Assembly (NCBI GenBank): GCA_964494475.1
Contig: CAZBRS010000060.1
Location: forward strand, 1 to 34,625
DNA length: 34,625 nucleotides
Source of the DNA: CAZBRS01 sp964494475
GTDB lineage: Bacteria; Myxococcota_A; UBA9042; CAZBRS01
Reading direction: 5' to 3'
Below the pieces are notes generated by a model that saw nothing but the letters and a program-made list of their open reading frames with translations, was not told the DNA's origin and searched no databases. Both the position numbers and the translations under genes were made by a program. Below, piece by piece: positions 14,656 to 23,460 of this stretch; the stretch's first letter is position 1; every line of letters starts with the position of its first letter.

Positions 14656-16272
14656 TCAGTTGGCGGCGCGCGCGCGTCGGCCGGGCTGCACGGCCGCGAC
14701 GAAGCGCAGGTCCGGGTGGTCCTTCTCCGCCATGCGCAGGTTCCAGTCGGCCGCGAACAGCACCAGGGGCCGGCCCTCCACGTCGAGCATGCACGCCGTC
14801 GAAGGGGGACGCTCGAACACGTCGAGGTCGAGGTCGGCGCCCTCGACCCAGCGCACGTGCTTGTAGGCCAGGCGGTCGAACTCCACGGCCACGCCGTACT
14901 CGGACTGCAGGCGGTGGCGCGTCACGTCGAACTGCAGCGAGCCCACGGCGCCCAGGATGGGGTCGCGCGACAGGCGGCGGCGATCGAAGAAGAGCTGCAC
15001 GGCGCCCTCCTCCGAGAGCTGCTCCAGCCCCGACTGCAGCTGCTTGCGCCGCGACGGGTCGAGCATGCGCACCCGCACGAACATCTCGGGCGAGAAGCGC
15101 GGCACGCCTTCGTACTCGATGGGCTCGCCGTCGCAGAGCGTGTCGCCGATGCGCAGCACGCCGGGGTCCCACAGGCCGATCACGTCGCCGGGGAAGGCCT
15201 CCTCGACCACCGTGCGATCCTGGCCCATGAACTGCACCGAGCGCGCCAGCCTGAGGGGGCGCCCGGTGCGCACGTGCAGGGTGTCCATGCCGCGCACGAA
15301 GTGCCCCGTGCACACGCGCGCGAACGCGATGCGGTCGCGGTGGCGGGGGTCCATGTTCGCCTGGATCTTGAACACGAACGCCGAGAAGCGGGGATCGTCG
15401 ACCGGCACAGCCCCAGCCGCCGCAGGCCGGGGCTGCGGCCCAGGCACCAGGTCGACCAGGTGGTCGAGCAGCGGCTCGATGCCGAAGTTGTTCATGGCGC
15501 TGCCGAAGAAGACCGGCGTGACGCGGCCCTTCAGGAACTCGGCGTGGTCGAACACGTGCCCCGCGTCGTCGAGCAACGCCAGATCGGCGCGGAGGGCGCC
15601 CATGCTGCGCGCCCCCACCTCGGCCTCGAGGTCGTCCCCCAGGCCCCGGATCGTGCGCATGGGAACGGGTCGCGCGTCGCCGGGCACGCGCTCGAAGAGC
15701 AGCGCCTCGCCGGCCTTGCGGTCGTACACGCCCGCGAAGTCGGAGCCGAGGCCCACGGGCCACACCGCCGCCGCGCACGGAAGGTCGAGCACGCGCTCGA
15801 TCTCGTCGAGCACGTCGAGGGGCTCGCGGCCCGGGCGGTCCATCTTGTTGACGAAGGTCACGATGGGGATGCCGCGCTGCCGGCACACGTGGAACAGCCG
15901 GATGGTCTGGTCCTCGACGCCCTTGACGCAGTCGATGAGCAGCACGGCCGCGTCGACGGCCGAGAGCGTGCGGTACGTGTCCTCGCTGAAGTCGTTGTGG
16001 CCCGGCGTGTCGAGCAGGTTCACGCAGCGCCCGCGGTAGTCGAACTGCAGCACGCTGGTCGAGATCGAGATGCCGCGCTGGCGCTCCATCTCCATCCAGT
16101 CGCTGGTGGTCTGGCGGCCGCCGTGGCGCTGCTTGACCGCCCCGGCCAGGTGGATGGCGCCGGCGTACATCAGGAGCTTCTCGGTCAACGTGGTCTTGCC
16201 GGCGTCGGGGTGCGAGATGATGGCGAACGTGCGCCGCCGCGAGGTCTCAGCTTGCCAGGTCGTCGGGTCCAT
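14656..16272 (-). CDS. prfC: Peptide chain release factor 3
   Basis: 538 aa, close to the usual roughly 530. The GTPase motifs are clear: P-loop SHPDAGKTT (20-28), the RF3-typical SDWMEMERQRGISI, DTPGHNDF with Asp88-His92, and NKMD (142-145). The middle and C-terminal domains follow the RF3 pattern, including VGSLQFDVTRHRLQSEYGV. RF3 is the cytoplasmic GTPase that recycles RF1/RF2 from the ribosome after termination. The ATG at 16272 is preceded by CCGGAG at 9 bases. It has its own candidate promoter and a leader hairpin, and lies downstream of a glycoside hydrolase on the same strand, 106 bases away. Confidence 0.96.
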   Translation of the reverse strand: MDPTTWQAETSRRRTFAIISHPDAGKTTLTEKLLMYAGAIHLAGAVKQRHGGRQTTSDWMEMERQRGISISTSVLQFDYRGRCVNLLDTPGHNDFSEDTYRTLSAVDAAVLLIDCVKGVEDQTIRLFHVCRQRGIPIVTFVNKMDRPGREPLDVLDEIERVLDLPCAAAVWPVGLGSDFAGVYDRKAGEALLFERVPGDARPVPMRTIRGLGDDLEAEVGARSMGALRADLALLDDAGHVFDHAEFLKGRVTPVFFGSAMNNFGIEPLLDHLVDLVPGPQPRPAAAGAVPVDDPRFSAFVFKIQANMDPRHRDRIAFARVCTGHFVRGMDTLHVRTGRPLRLARSVQFMGQDRTVVEEAFPGDVIGLWDPGVLRIGDTLCDGEPIEYEGVPRFSPEMFVRVRMLDPSRRKQLQSGLEQLSEEGAVQLFFDRRRLSRDPILGAVGSLQFDVTRHRLQSEYGVAVEFDRLAYKHVRWVEGADLDLDVFERPPSTACMLDVEGRPLVLFAADWNLRMAEKDHPDLRFVAAVQPGRRARAAN

Positions 16273-16293
16273 GGGACGGGGCTCCGGAGATGG

Positions 16294-16313
16294 CGCCCTG
16301 GTCGATCAGGGCG
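16294..16313 (-). promoter_or_regulatory. Hairpin in the prfC leader
   Basis: A perfect 7-bp GC-rich stem (CGCCCTG / CAGGGCG) with a 6-base loop lies between the candidate prfC start site and its ATG, in the minus-strand leader. It could be a terminator for the upstream hydrolase, an attenuator, or incidental. Confidence 0.25.
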
Positions 16314-16326
16314 AAAGCGCGCGCGG

Positions 16327-16354
16327 ATTGTAGCCGCAGTTTCTCCGGAGGCAA
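16327..16354 (-). promoter_or_regulatory. Candidate prfC promoter
   Basis: On the minus strand TTGCCT (16354-16349), 16 bases, TACAAT (16332-16327). Five of six -10 bases match consensus. The inferred leader is about 48 bases. Confidence 0.42.
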
Positions 16355-16378
16355 GCCGAACGACGCGCAGGCTCGCAA

Positions 16379-17694
16379 CTACTCGATCTCCAGGTAGCGC
16401 ACCGAGCGATCGAGCGTCACCGTGACGGCGCGCCCGGCCGAGACGGTCGCGGCGGGCAGCTCGGCCCCGAACTGGTCGATCATCCGCACGCCCGTGGCCC
16501 CCGCGGGCAACGGCAGCACCAACTCCCAGGTGGTGGCCGGGTCCTCGACCACGGCCTCGCCCTCGGCGTTGTCGGCCTTCTCGCGCCCGTCCCAGGCCGC
16601 CAGGATCCGCTGACCCGCGTCGTCGACGAAGCCGAGCACGTAGACGTCGTTCGGGGCGCCGAGGTCGACCGACAGGTCGCGGGCGTAGCGCGCCCCGCCG
16701 ACGGTCGCGGCCAGGGCCTCGAGCGCCCGCCAGGCCGGCTTCTCGCGCCGGGGCTCCAGCGCGTCGCCGGGCCAGCCGAACAGCCCGAAGTGGTTCTCGT
16801 GGGGCCGGAAGGCCTCGGCGGACGGGTCGTCGTCGAAGAACGTGTACCAGTACCAGGCCTCGACCCCGTCGCGGGCGGCCAGCAGCACGCTGCGCACCGC
16901 GAAGCGGGCCACGTCGTCCTCGCTGAGGTCGTAGGTCGGCCAGCCCACCTCGGTGTAGAAGATGGGCGCGTCGGGCTTGCCCATCTCGGCCAGGATCTCG
17001 CGCGCAATGGCGGTCATGCGGCTCTGGCTCTCGGCGGGGAAGCCGTTTCCGATGATCTGGTCCTGCTCGGGCGGCGTGAACTGGAACCACGTGTAGGGGT
17101 GCAGCGACAGCACGTCGAAGTAGTCGGCGATGTCGGGGTGCGCCTCGTGCAGCTTGCGCAGGAAGCCCCAGCGCGTGGCCAGGTCGACGTCGTCGTACGA
17201 GGCGAGCCCGCCGATCGACACGCGCGCGCCGGGGCAGGCCGCCTTGATGGCCGGGTAGGCGGCCTTGAGCAGCAGCCCGTAGTGGAAGGGATCGGGCCGC
17301 GGCTCCCAGAAGCGCGTGATGTTCTGCTCGTTCCAGCACTCGTAGTCCTTGATCCACCAGCAGAACTCGGCCGCCACGCGCGCCGTGTACTCGGCGTACT
17401 CCTCGGGCACGAGCGACGAGTCGCCCTCGCCCGCCTTGGCCCAGCCCACGTCGTAGCCCACCTGGGGCAGCACCGGGATGCCGAGCGCCGCGGCCGTGGT
17501 CACCTGGGTCGTGTAGCGCTCGAAGCGCCAGTCGTCGTCGTTCGGCTCCACGCGGTTCCAGCGCATGTTCTGCCGCAGCCGCCCGCCGCCGATCTCGGCG
17601 TACTTCGCGAACTCGAAGTCGCGGTCGGCGTCGGGGTCGGGCCCCTGCTCCATGTGCGAGGCGACGCCGATCATCTCGCGCAGCGGCGCGGCCG
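16379..17694 (-). CDS. Clan-A glycoside hydrolase, 5' part lost in the gap
   Basis: About 438 residues are visible. The N-terminus is missing because the gene enters the N run. The sequence has the (beta/alpha)8 clan-A layout: GRLRQNMRWNRVEPNDDDW early, then ECWNEQNITRFWEP with the Asn-Glu pair expected for the acid/base, and PIFYTEVGWPTYD with the Glu expected for the nucleophile. DYFDVLSLHPYTWFQF lies between them. This resembles GH39 or GH5-like cellulase-type hydrolases (family knowledge). The last roughly 120 residues form a beta-sandwich. The protein is probably secreted, but the signal cannot be seen. The substrate is a beta-linked polysaccharide or glycoside, not identifiable from sequence alone. 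Confidence 0.8.
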
Positions 17695-17794
17695 NNNNNN
17701 NNNNNNNNNNNNNNNNNNNNNNNNNNNNNNNNNNNNNNNNNNNNNNNNNNNNNNNNNNNNNNNNNNNNNNNNNNNNNNNNNNNNNNNNNNNNNN
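17695..17794. other. Scaffold gap of 100 Ns
   Basis: Exactly 100 Ns, the usual placeholder for a gap of unknown size. It removes the 5' ends of two divergent genes and any promoter between them. The true distance, and even the adjacency of the two sides, is not established. Confidence 0.99.
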
Positions 17795-18136
17795 GCCGAG
17801 GTCTACGGGGTGGTCACCTTCTACAAGCAGTTCCGCCTCACCCCGCGTGGGCGCAACCTCATCCGGGTGTGCGATGGCACGGCGTGCCACGTGAACGACT
17901 CGATGGGGCTCATCGAGGCCATCGACGACGTGCTGGGCCTGAAGCCCGGCCAGACCGACGACCACCTCGACTTCACCCTCGAGACCGTCGCCTGCCTCGG
18001 CTGCTGCAGCCTGGCGCCGTGCATCGTGGTGAACGACGAGACCCACGGGCGGCTCGAGCCCCGCAAGCTGCGCACGCTCTTGAACAAGCTGAAGAAGCAG
18101 GCCGCCGGCGAACGCCCGGGCGCGGCCTCGGCCTGA
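17795..18136 (+). CDS. NuoE/HydC-like [2Fe-2S] subunit, 5' end missing
   Basis: The last 113 residues are visible, opening AEVYGVVTFYKQFRLTPRG. This is the typical 24-kDa subunit sequence (NuoE, HndA, HydC). The thioredoxin-like [2Fe-2S] ligands are present: VCDGTACHV (Cys-x4-Cys) and ACLGCCSLAPC (Cys-x3-Cys). About 50 N-terminal residues are probably lost in the gap. The C-terminal tail is basic, then Ala/Gly-rich. The next gene begins 11 bases downstream, so the two are co-transcribed. In complex I and in bifurcating hydrogenases or transhydrogenases this subunit partners the flavin subunit (family knowledge). Confidence 0.9.
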   Translation, partial: AEVYGVVTFYKQFRLTPRGRNLIRVCDGTACHVNDSMGLIEAIDDVLGLKPGQTDDHLDFTLETVACLGCCSLAPCIVVNDETHGRLEPRKLRTLLNKLKKQAAGERPGAASA

Positions 18137-18147
18137 CGGAGGTGCCC

Positions 18148-19902
18148 ATGATCCAGATGATCGTCGGAACCGCGACCTGCGGCGTGTCCGCGGGCGCCGA
18201 CAAGATCCTGCAGCGCCTGAAGGTGCTGGCGGCCGACCCGGCCCTCGGGCTCAGCGTGGGCGAGGCCGGCTGCATCGGCGCGTGCTACCGTGAACCCCTG
18301 GTCGAGGTGCGCCGCCCCGACGGCACGTGGCTGGTGGGCGACCTCACGCCCGAGCTCGCCGAAGAGCTCGCCCGGGGCAAGCACCCCACGGCCCTGAACG
18401 GCCACGTGGTGCGCGAGGGCACGGGCCCCGACGCCGACGGCTACCTCGCGAACCAGGTGCGCATCGTGCTCGAGCGCTGCGGCCTCATCGACCCGTCGTC
18501 GATCGAGCAGTACGAGGCCACCGAGGGCTACGTGGCCCTGCGGAAGGCGCTCGCCATGAGCCCCGATCAGGTCATCTCGCAGCTCAAGGCCTCGGGGCTG
18601 CGCGGGCGCGGCGGCGGCGGCTTCCCCACGGGCGCGAAGTGGGAGTTCACCCGCAAGGCCACCGGCAGCCCCAAGTACCTGATCTGCAACGCCGACGAAG
18701 GCGACCCGGGCGCCTTCATGGATCGTTCGGTGCTCGAGGGCGACCCGCACGCGGTGCTCGAGGGCATGATCATCGCGGCCTGGGCCATCGGAGCCAGCGA
18801 GGCCTACGTGTACTGCCGCGCCGAGTACCCGAAGGCGCTGGTCATGCTGCGCAAGGCCATCGCGGCGGCTTCGGTGCGCGGCTACCTGGGAAAGAACATC
18901 CTCGGGTCGGGCCTCGACTTCACCATCAAGATCAAGGAGGGCGCCGGCGCCTTCGTGTGCGGAGAAGAGACCGCGCTCATCGCGTCGATCGAGGGCAAGC
19001 GCGGCATGCCCCGCTTCCGCCCGCCCTTCCCCGCGAACTCCGGCCTGCACGGCAAGCCCACCAACATCAACAACGTCGAGACCTACGCCAACGTGGGCTG
19101 GATCCTGCGCAAGGGCCCCGAGGCCTACGCGGCCATGGGCACCGCCACGAGCAAGGGCTCCAAGGTGTTCGCGCTGGCCGGCAAGGTGAAGCGCGGCGGC
19201 CTGGTCGAAGTGCCCATGGGCATGACCATCAACGAGCTCGTGATGCAGGTCGGCGGCGGCGTGGGCGAAGGACGCACGTTCAAGGCCGTGCAGATGGGCG
19301 GGCCGTCGGGCGGGTGCATCCCGGCCCACATGGGCGACACCCCCATCGACTACGAGCGCGTCACGGCCACCGGCGCCATCATGGGCTCGGGCGGCATGGT
19401 GGTGATGGACAACACCACCTGCATGGTCGAGGTGGCCCGCTACTTCCTGTCGTTCACCCAGCAGGAGTCCTGCGGCAAGTGCACGTTCTGCCGCGTGGGC
19501 ACCAAGCGCATGCTCGAGATCCTCGAGCGCATCGTGGCCGGCCGGGGCGTCGAGGACGACCTCGCGCGCCTGCTGACCCTCGGCGAGCAGATCAAGGAGG
19601 CCAGCCTCTGCGGCCTCGGCCAGACCGCGCCGAACCCCGTGCTGACCACCATGAAGTACTTCCGGCACGAGTACGAGGCCCACATCCGCGACAAGAAGTG
19701 CCCGGCGCTCTCGTGCAACGCCCTCATCACCTTCGAGGTCGACCCCGCCACCTGCACGGGCTGCACGCTGTGCGCCAAGAACTGCCCGACCAAGGCCATC
19801 TCGGGCGAACGCAAGGAGGTGCACGTGGTCGACCAGGCCGCCTGCATCCGCTGCGGCAAGTGCTTCACCGTCTGCACCTTCGACGCCATCCGACGGAGTT
19901 AG
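18148..19902 (+). CDS. NuoF/HydB-like NAD(P)H-binding flavin Fe-S subunit
   Basis: 584 aa from the ATG at 18148 (ACGGAGG before it). Domain order: a thioredoxin-like N-terminal domain (about 1-80); the NuoF FMN/NAD(H) core with GLRGRGGGGFPTGAKW, CNADEGDPGAFMDR and GAGAFVCGEETALIASIEGK; the N3-type 4Fe-4S motif SCGKCTFC with a distal Cys in SLCGLGQ; and a C-terminal 2x[4Fe-4S] ferredoxin domain (CTGCTLCAKNC, CIRCGKCFTVC). This architecture is that of HydB/HndC and relatives rather than plain NuoF. The N-terminal domain has Cys11, Cys42 and Cys46, but Val6 stands where the fourth ligand is expected, so that cluster may be absent or altered. Co-expressed with the flanking genes as an NAD(P)H-ferredoxin oxidoreductase. 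Confidence 0.93.
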   Translation: MIQMIVGTATCGVSAGADKILQRLKVLAADPALGLSVGEAGCIGACYREPLVEVRRPDGTWLVGDLTPELAEELARGKHPTALNGHVVREGTGPDADGYLANQVRIVLERCGLIDPSSIEQYEATEGYVALRKALAMSPDQVISQLKASGLRGRGGGGFPTGAKWEFTRKATGSPKYLICNADEGDPGAFMDRSVLEGDPHAVLEGMIIAAWAIGASEAYVYCRAEYPKALVMLRKAIAAASVRGYLGKNILGSGLDFTIKIKEGAGAFVCGEETALIASIEGKRGMPRFRPPFPANSGLHGKPTNINNVETYANVGWILRKGPEAYAAMGTATSKGSKVFALAGKVKRGGLVEVPMGMTINELVMQVGGGVGEGRTFKAVQMGGPSGGCIPAHMGDTPIDYERVTATGAIMGSGGMVVMDNTTCMVEVARYFLSFTQQESCGKCTFCRVGTKRMLEILERIVAGRGVEDDLARLLTLGEQIKEASLCGLGQTAPNPVLTTMKYFRHEYEAHIRDKKCPALSCNALITFEVDPATCTGCTLCAKNCPTKAISGERKEVHVVDQAACIRCGKCFTVCTFDAIRRS

Positions 19903-19903
19903 C

Positions 19904-22900
19904 ATGAACACCATCCCCATCACCATCGACGACGTCCGCGTCGAGGCGCGTCCCGGCGACACCATCGCCCAGGCCGCCCGCCGCGCCGGGCTCGGCGAGC
20001 GCATCCCCACGCTGTGCGAAGAACCGGGCCTCGGCCACCAGACCTCGTGCTTCGTGTGCGTGGTCGAGGTCGAGGGCGTGAAGGGCAAGCTGCCCCCCGC
20101 CTGCAGCACCGCCGTGACGCCCAACATGGTCGTCCGCACCGCCACCGCCCGCGTCGAGGCCAGCCGGCGCACGGCGCTCGAGCTGCTGCTCTCGAACCAC
20201 CCGGCCGACTGCGTGGGCCCGTGCGTGCGCGGCTGCCCGGCGCACGTCGACGTGCAGAAGTACCTGGCCCTGGCGCGCGCCGGCCAGTACGAGGAGGCCA
20301 TCCGCCTCATCCGCGTGCAGAACCCGCTGGTGGCCATCTGCGGTCGCGTGTGCGTGCGCAAGTGCGAGGAGAACTGCCGCCGCACGGTGCTCGGCGACGA
20401 GGCCGTGGGCGTCAACATGGTGAAGCGCTATCTCTCGGACTGGGAGATGGAGCACCCCGTCGACGACGCGCCGGGGCCCGACACGGGCAAGCGCGTGGCC
20501 ATCGTGGGCGGCGGTCCGGCCGGCCTGACGGCGGCCTACTACCTGCGCCTGCAGGGGCACGCCGTCACCATCCACGAGACCATGCCCACCCTCGGCGGCA
20601 TGCTGCGCTACGGCATCCCCGACTACCGCCTGCCCGACCGCGTGCTCGACTACGAGATCGAGCACGTGACCCGGATGGGCGTCGTCGTGCACCTGAACTC
20701 CAAGCTGGGCCGCGACGTCAGCCTCGACGCCCTGCGCGCCGACTACGACGCCGTACTGCTCGCCCTGGGCGCCTGGAGCGCCATGCCGGGCCGCGTCGCG
20801 GGCGAGGATCACCCGCGCAGCCTGGCCGGCATCGACTTCCTGCGCCAGGTCAAGGAAGGGAACCCGCCCGACTTCACGGGCCAGCGCGTGGCCGTCGTGG
20901 GCGGCGGCAACACGGCCATCGACGCGGCCCGCACCAGCCTGCGCATCGGGGCCTCCGAGGTCAGCATCCTGTACCGCCGCACGCGCAACGAGATGCCCGC
21001 GCACGAAGAAGAGATCGTGGGCGCCGAGCGCGAGGGCGTGAAGGTCGAGCTGCTGGTGGCGCCCGTCAAGGTCGAGGCCGACGGCGACCGGTTGAAGGGC
21101 GTGATTTGCCAGCGCATGCAGCTCGGCGAGCCCGACAAGAGCGGCCGACGCGCCCCCGTGCCCATCCCGGGCAGCGAGCAGCTCTTCCCCTTCGACTACG
21201 TGATCATGGCCATCGGCCAGAAGGTGGTCCTGGCCGGCGTGGAGGGCGCCCTCCGCCCCGCCGTCAGCAAGTGGGGCACGCTCGACGCGAACCCCGAGAC
21301 GGGCCACACCAACGTGCCCGGCCTCTTCGCCGCCGGCGACGACGTCACGGGGCCCTCGGTGGTCATCGAGGCCATCGCCGCGGCCCACCGCACGGCCGAG
21401 GCCATGCACCGCTTCCTGCGCGGTGACGCTCCAGCCGCCGAACGCCCGCGCTTCGACTCGGCCAAGGAGAACTACGGCCAGATCCGGCCCGACGTCCTGC
21501 CCGTGATCGACGCCCCCCACCGCTCGCACCAGCCCGAGCTCGAGGGCACCCAGCGCGCGCGTCGATGGGACGAGGTCGAGGGGTCGCTCAGCATCGAGCA
21601 GGTCCTGGGCGAGGTGTCGCGCTGCCTGCGCTGCGGCTGCGGCGCCCAGGAGGTCTGCACCCTGCGCGACCTGGCCCACCGCTACGGCGTGACCTACGCC
21701 TTCGGCGGCGACGCCAACCAGCGCAAGCCCGACCAGTCGAACCCGCGCCTCCAGCTCGAGCCCTCGAAGTGCATCTTGTGCGGGCGGTGCATCCGCATGT
21801 GCACCGACGTGATGGGGGTGACGGCGCTCGGCTTCGTGAACCGCGGCTTCGACACGGTGCTGGCGCCCTCCATGGGCAAGCCCCTGATCGAGAGCCCCTG
21901 CATCTCGTGCGGCAACTGCGTCGACGCGTGCCCGGCCGGCTCGCTGACCTTCGTCGAATCGTGCGACATGGTCACGCCCTCCGACCTCTGCCCCACGATC
22001 TGCACGCTGTGCGGCAACGCGTGCGTGATGGCCGTTGCCCAGACCCAGTTCGGGCCCTCGGTGCGCGGCTGGCGCGACGACGAGGGCGCGCTGACGCCCC
22101 TGTGCGCGCTGGGGCGCTTCGGCGGCCGCCTGGTGGCGGGCGGCGAGCGCCTGGTCACGCCGCTGGTCCGCGACGGCGGGGCGCTCCGCGAGGCCACCTG
22201 GGACGAGGCCCTCGACCGGGCGGTCAACGGCCTGCGGCAGGCGGTCATCGACGGCGGCACGGGCACGGTGCTGGTCACCGCGGCGCCCTCCCTGGCCTGC
22301 GAAGACCAGCTGGCCGCGCGCTTCCTGGCCGACTCGCTGGGCGCGGTGCGGAGCGGCAGCCTGATCGAGGCGGCCTCCCGCACCTCGGGCCCCTGGGCCG
22401 AGAAGGTGGTCTCGACCGCCACCTTCGAGGAGCTGACGGAAGCCCGCTCCATCCTGTGGGTGGGCGGCCTGCCGGGCGCCGAGGCCCCCATCGTCGCGGC
22501 CCGCCTGCGCGCCGCGCGCCGCAAGGGTGCCCGCGTGGTCGTGGTCGCCTCGACGGGCGATGGGCTCGGCTCGCACGCCGATCTGGCGTTGCGGGTGCCA
22601 GCCGCCGACGGCGTGGCCACGGCGCTGGCGCTCCTCGGCGCCGACACGCTGACCGACCCGCGCGCCGAGCAGGCGCGCCAACTCCTGGCGGGCGCCGGGG
22701 CTCTCGTGGTGGGCTGCGCCTCCCGCGACAATCCCGACCTCTCGGGGCAGGGCCTGCAGCTCCTCGACACGCGCGTGGCCGAGCTCGCGGCCTCCGGACG
22801 CAAGGTGGGCCTGCTGGTCACGGCCGACGTGAACTCGCGCGGCCTCGCCCTGGCCGGCCTGGCCACACCCCCCGGCTTCGACCGCATGTACCGCGCCGAG

Positions 22901-23380
22901 GCCACGCGCGCCGCGTGGCTGGTGGGCGAAGACGCCGAGGTCGTGGTCGGCCCCGGCGAGCGCCGCCCCGCCTTCCTGGTGGTGCAGGACCTCTTCCTCA
23001 CCGAGACCGCGAAGCTGGCCGACGTGGTGCTGCCCCGCAGCTCGCACCTCGAGACCGGGGGCACCTTCGTCGCGCCCGACGGGCAGGTGCTACGCACCGA
23101 GGCCGCGACCCCGTCGCGGGTCGACCGGACCACCCTCGACGTGCTCACCGACGCGGCGCTGCGCCTGCGCGCCGGGACCCCGGTGGTCGACGCCGACGAC
23201 CCGGCCGGCCACTTCGATCGCGTCGCCGGCCTCGCGGGCCTCGATCGCGTGCCCCCCCGACGCCGCGAGACCCGCGAGGGCCTCACCAACGGCGACGCCC
23301 TGCCGACCGGCAAGAGCCCCCTCTCGACCGCGGCGGCCGCGATCTCGGCGACGCTGCGCTCAGAGGGCTTGCTGAAGTAG
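19904..23380 (+). CDS. Fusion: [2Fe-2S] + GltD/NfnB-like + 2x[4Fe-4S] + NuoG-like
   Basis: 1158 aa, starting 1 base after the previous stop. Domains: plant-type [2Fe-2S] (Cys38, 49, 52, 67); a hybrid His/Cys segment (His99, Cys103, 107, 111) and Cys146/150/154/158, as in the GltD Fe-S domain; FAD Rossmann motif VGGGPAG (201-207); NAD(P) motif VGGGNTAID (332-340) with YRRTRNEMPA; Cys574/577/579/585; two 4Fe-4S clusters (Cys623-633 and Cys666-676); then a molybdopterin-oxidoreductase-like region from about 695 with Cys700/703/707/734 and LTETAKLADVVLPRSSHLE. H-cluster motifs are absent, so it is not a hydrogenase. I see no Cys or Sec where a formate dehydrogenase binds Mo, so the last part is probably structural, as in NuoG. 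Likely the NADP(H)-side subunit of a bifurcating or confurcating transhydrogenase-like complex. Confidence 0.9.
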   Translation: MNTIPITIDDVRVEARPGDTIAQAARRAGLGERIPTLCEEPGLGHQTSCFVCVVEVEGVKGKLPPACSTAVTPNMVVRTATARVEASRRTALELLLSNHPADCVGPCVRGCPAHVDVQKYLALARAGQYEEAIRLIRVQNPLVAICGRVCVRKCEENCRRTVLGDEAVGVNMVKRYLSDWEMEHPVDDAPGPDTGKRVAIVGGGPAGLTAAYYLRLQGHAVTIHETMPTLGGMLRYGIPDYRLPDRVLDYEIEHVTRMGVVVHLNSKLGRDVSLDALRADYDAVLLALGAWSAMPGRVAGEDHPRSLAGIDFLRQVKEGNPPDFTGQRVAVVGGGNTAIDAARTSLRIGASEVSILYRRTRNEMPAHEEEIVGAEREGVKVELLVAPVKVEADGDRLKGVICQRMQLGEPDKSGRRAPVPIPGSEQLFPFDYVIMAIGQKVVLAGVEGALRPAVSKWGTLDANPETGHTNVPGLFAAGDDVTGPSVVIEAIAAAHRTAEAMHRFLRGDAPAAERPRFDSAKENYGQIRPDVLPVIDAPHRSHQPELEGTQRARRWDEVEGSLSIEQVLGEVSRCLRCGCGAQEVCTLRDLAHRYGVTYAFGGDANQRKPDQSNPRLQLEPSKCILCGRCIRMCTDVMGVTALGFVNRGFDTVLAPSMGKPLIESPCISCGNCVDACPAGSLTFVESCDMVTPSDLCPTICTLCGNACVMAVAQTQFGPSVRGWRDDEGALTPLCALGRFGGRLVAGGERLVTPLVRDGGALREATWDEALDRAVNGLRQAVIDGGTGTVLVTAAPSLACEDQLAARFLADSLGAVRSGSLIEAASRTSGPWAEKVVSTATFEELTEARSILWVGGLPGAEAPIVAARLRAARRKGARVVVVASTGDGLGSHADLALRVPAADGVATALALLGADTLTDPRAEQARQLLAGAGALVVGCASRDNPDLSGQGLQLLDTRVAELAASGRKVGLLVTADVNSRGLALAGLATPPGFDRMYRAEATRAAWLVGEDAEVVVGPGERRPAFLVVQDLFLTETAKLADVVLPRSSHLETGGTFVAPDGQVLRTEAATPSRVDRTTLDVLTDAALRLRAGTPVVDADDPAGHFDRVAGLAGLDRVPPRRRETREGLTNGDALPTGKSPLSTAAAAISATLRSEGLLK

Positions 23381-23416
23381 GCCGACCCCCCAACTCCCCA
23401 GAAGAAATCGACCGGA

Positions 23417-23432
23417 GCGATTCCCGAATCGC
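23417..23432. terminator. Small hairpin after the Fe-S operon
   Basis: GCGATTC-CC-GAATCGC is a perfect inverted repeat 37 bases after the stop at 23380. It effectively forms a 6-bp stem with a 4-base loop, without a T-run. Possible 3' end of the operon transcript. Confidence 0.28.
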
Positions 23433-23460
23433 CCCCATCTACCTTCCGCGCGAAGCGATG

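Noticed and set aside
19865..23047. 1060-codon minus-strand open frame
   Set aside because: Entirely antisense to the well-supported Fe-S fusion gene, with low-complexity composition and no domain.
19904..23380. [FeFe]-hydrogenase catalytic subunit (HydA)
   Set aside because: The two ferredoxin clusters resemble HydA, but no H-cluster Cys motifs follow; the C-terminus is molybdopterin-oxidoreductase-like instead.
17795..23380. Part of a respiratory complex I (nuo) operon
   Set aside because: Only E-, F- and G-like modules are present, the F-like subunit has HydB-type extra domains, the G-like one contains a GltD module, and a non-nuo convergent gene follows.
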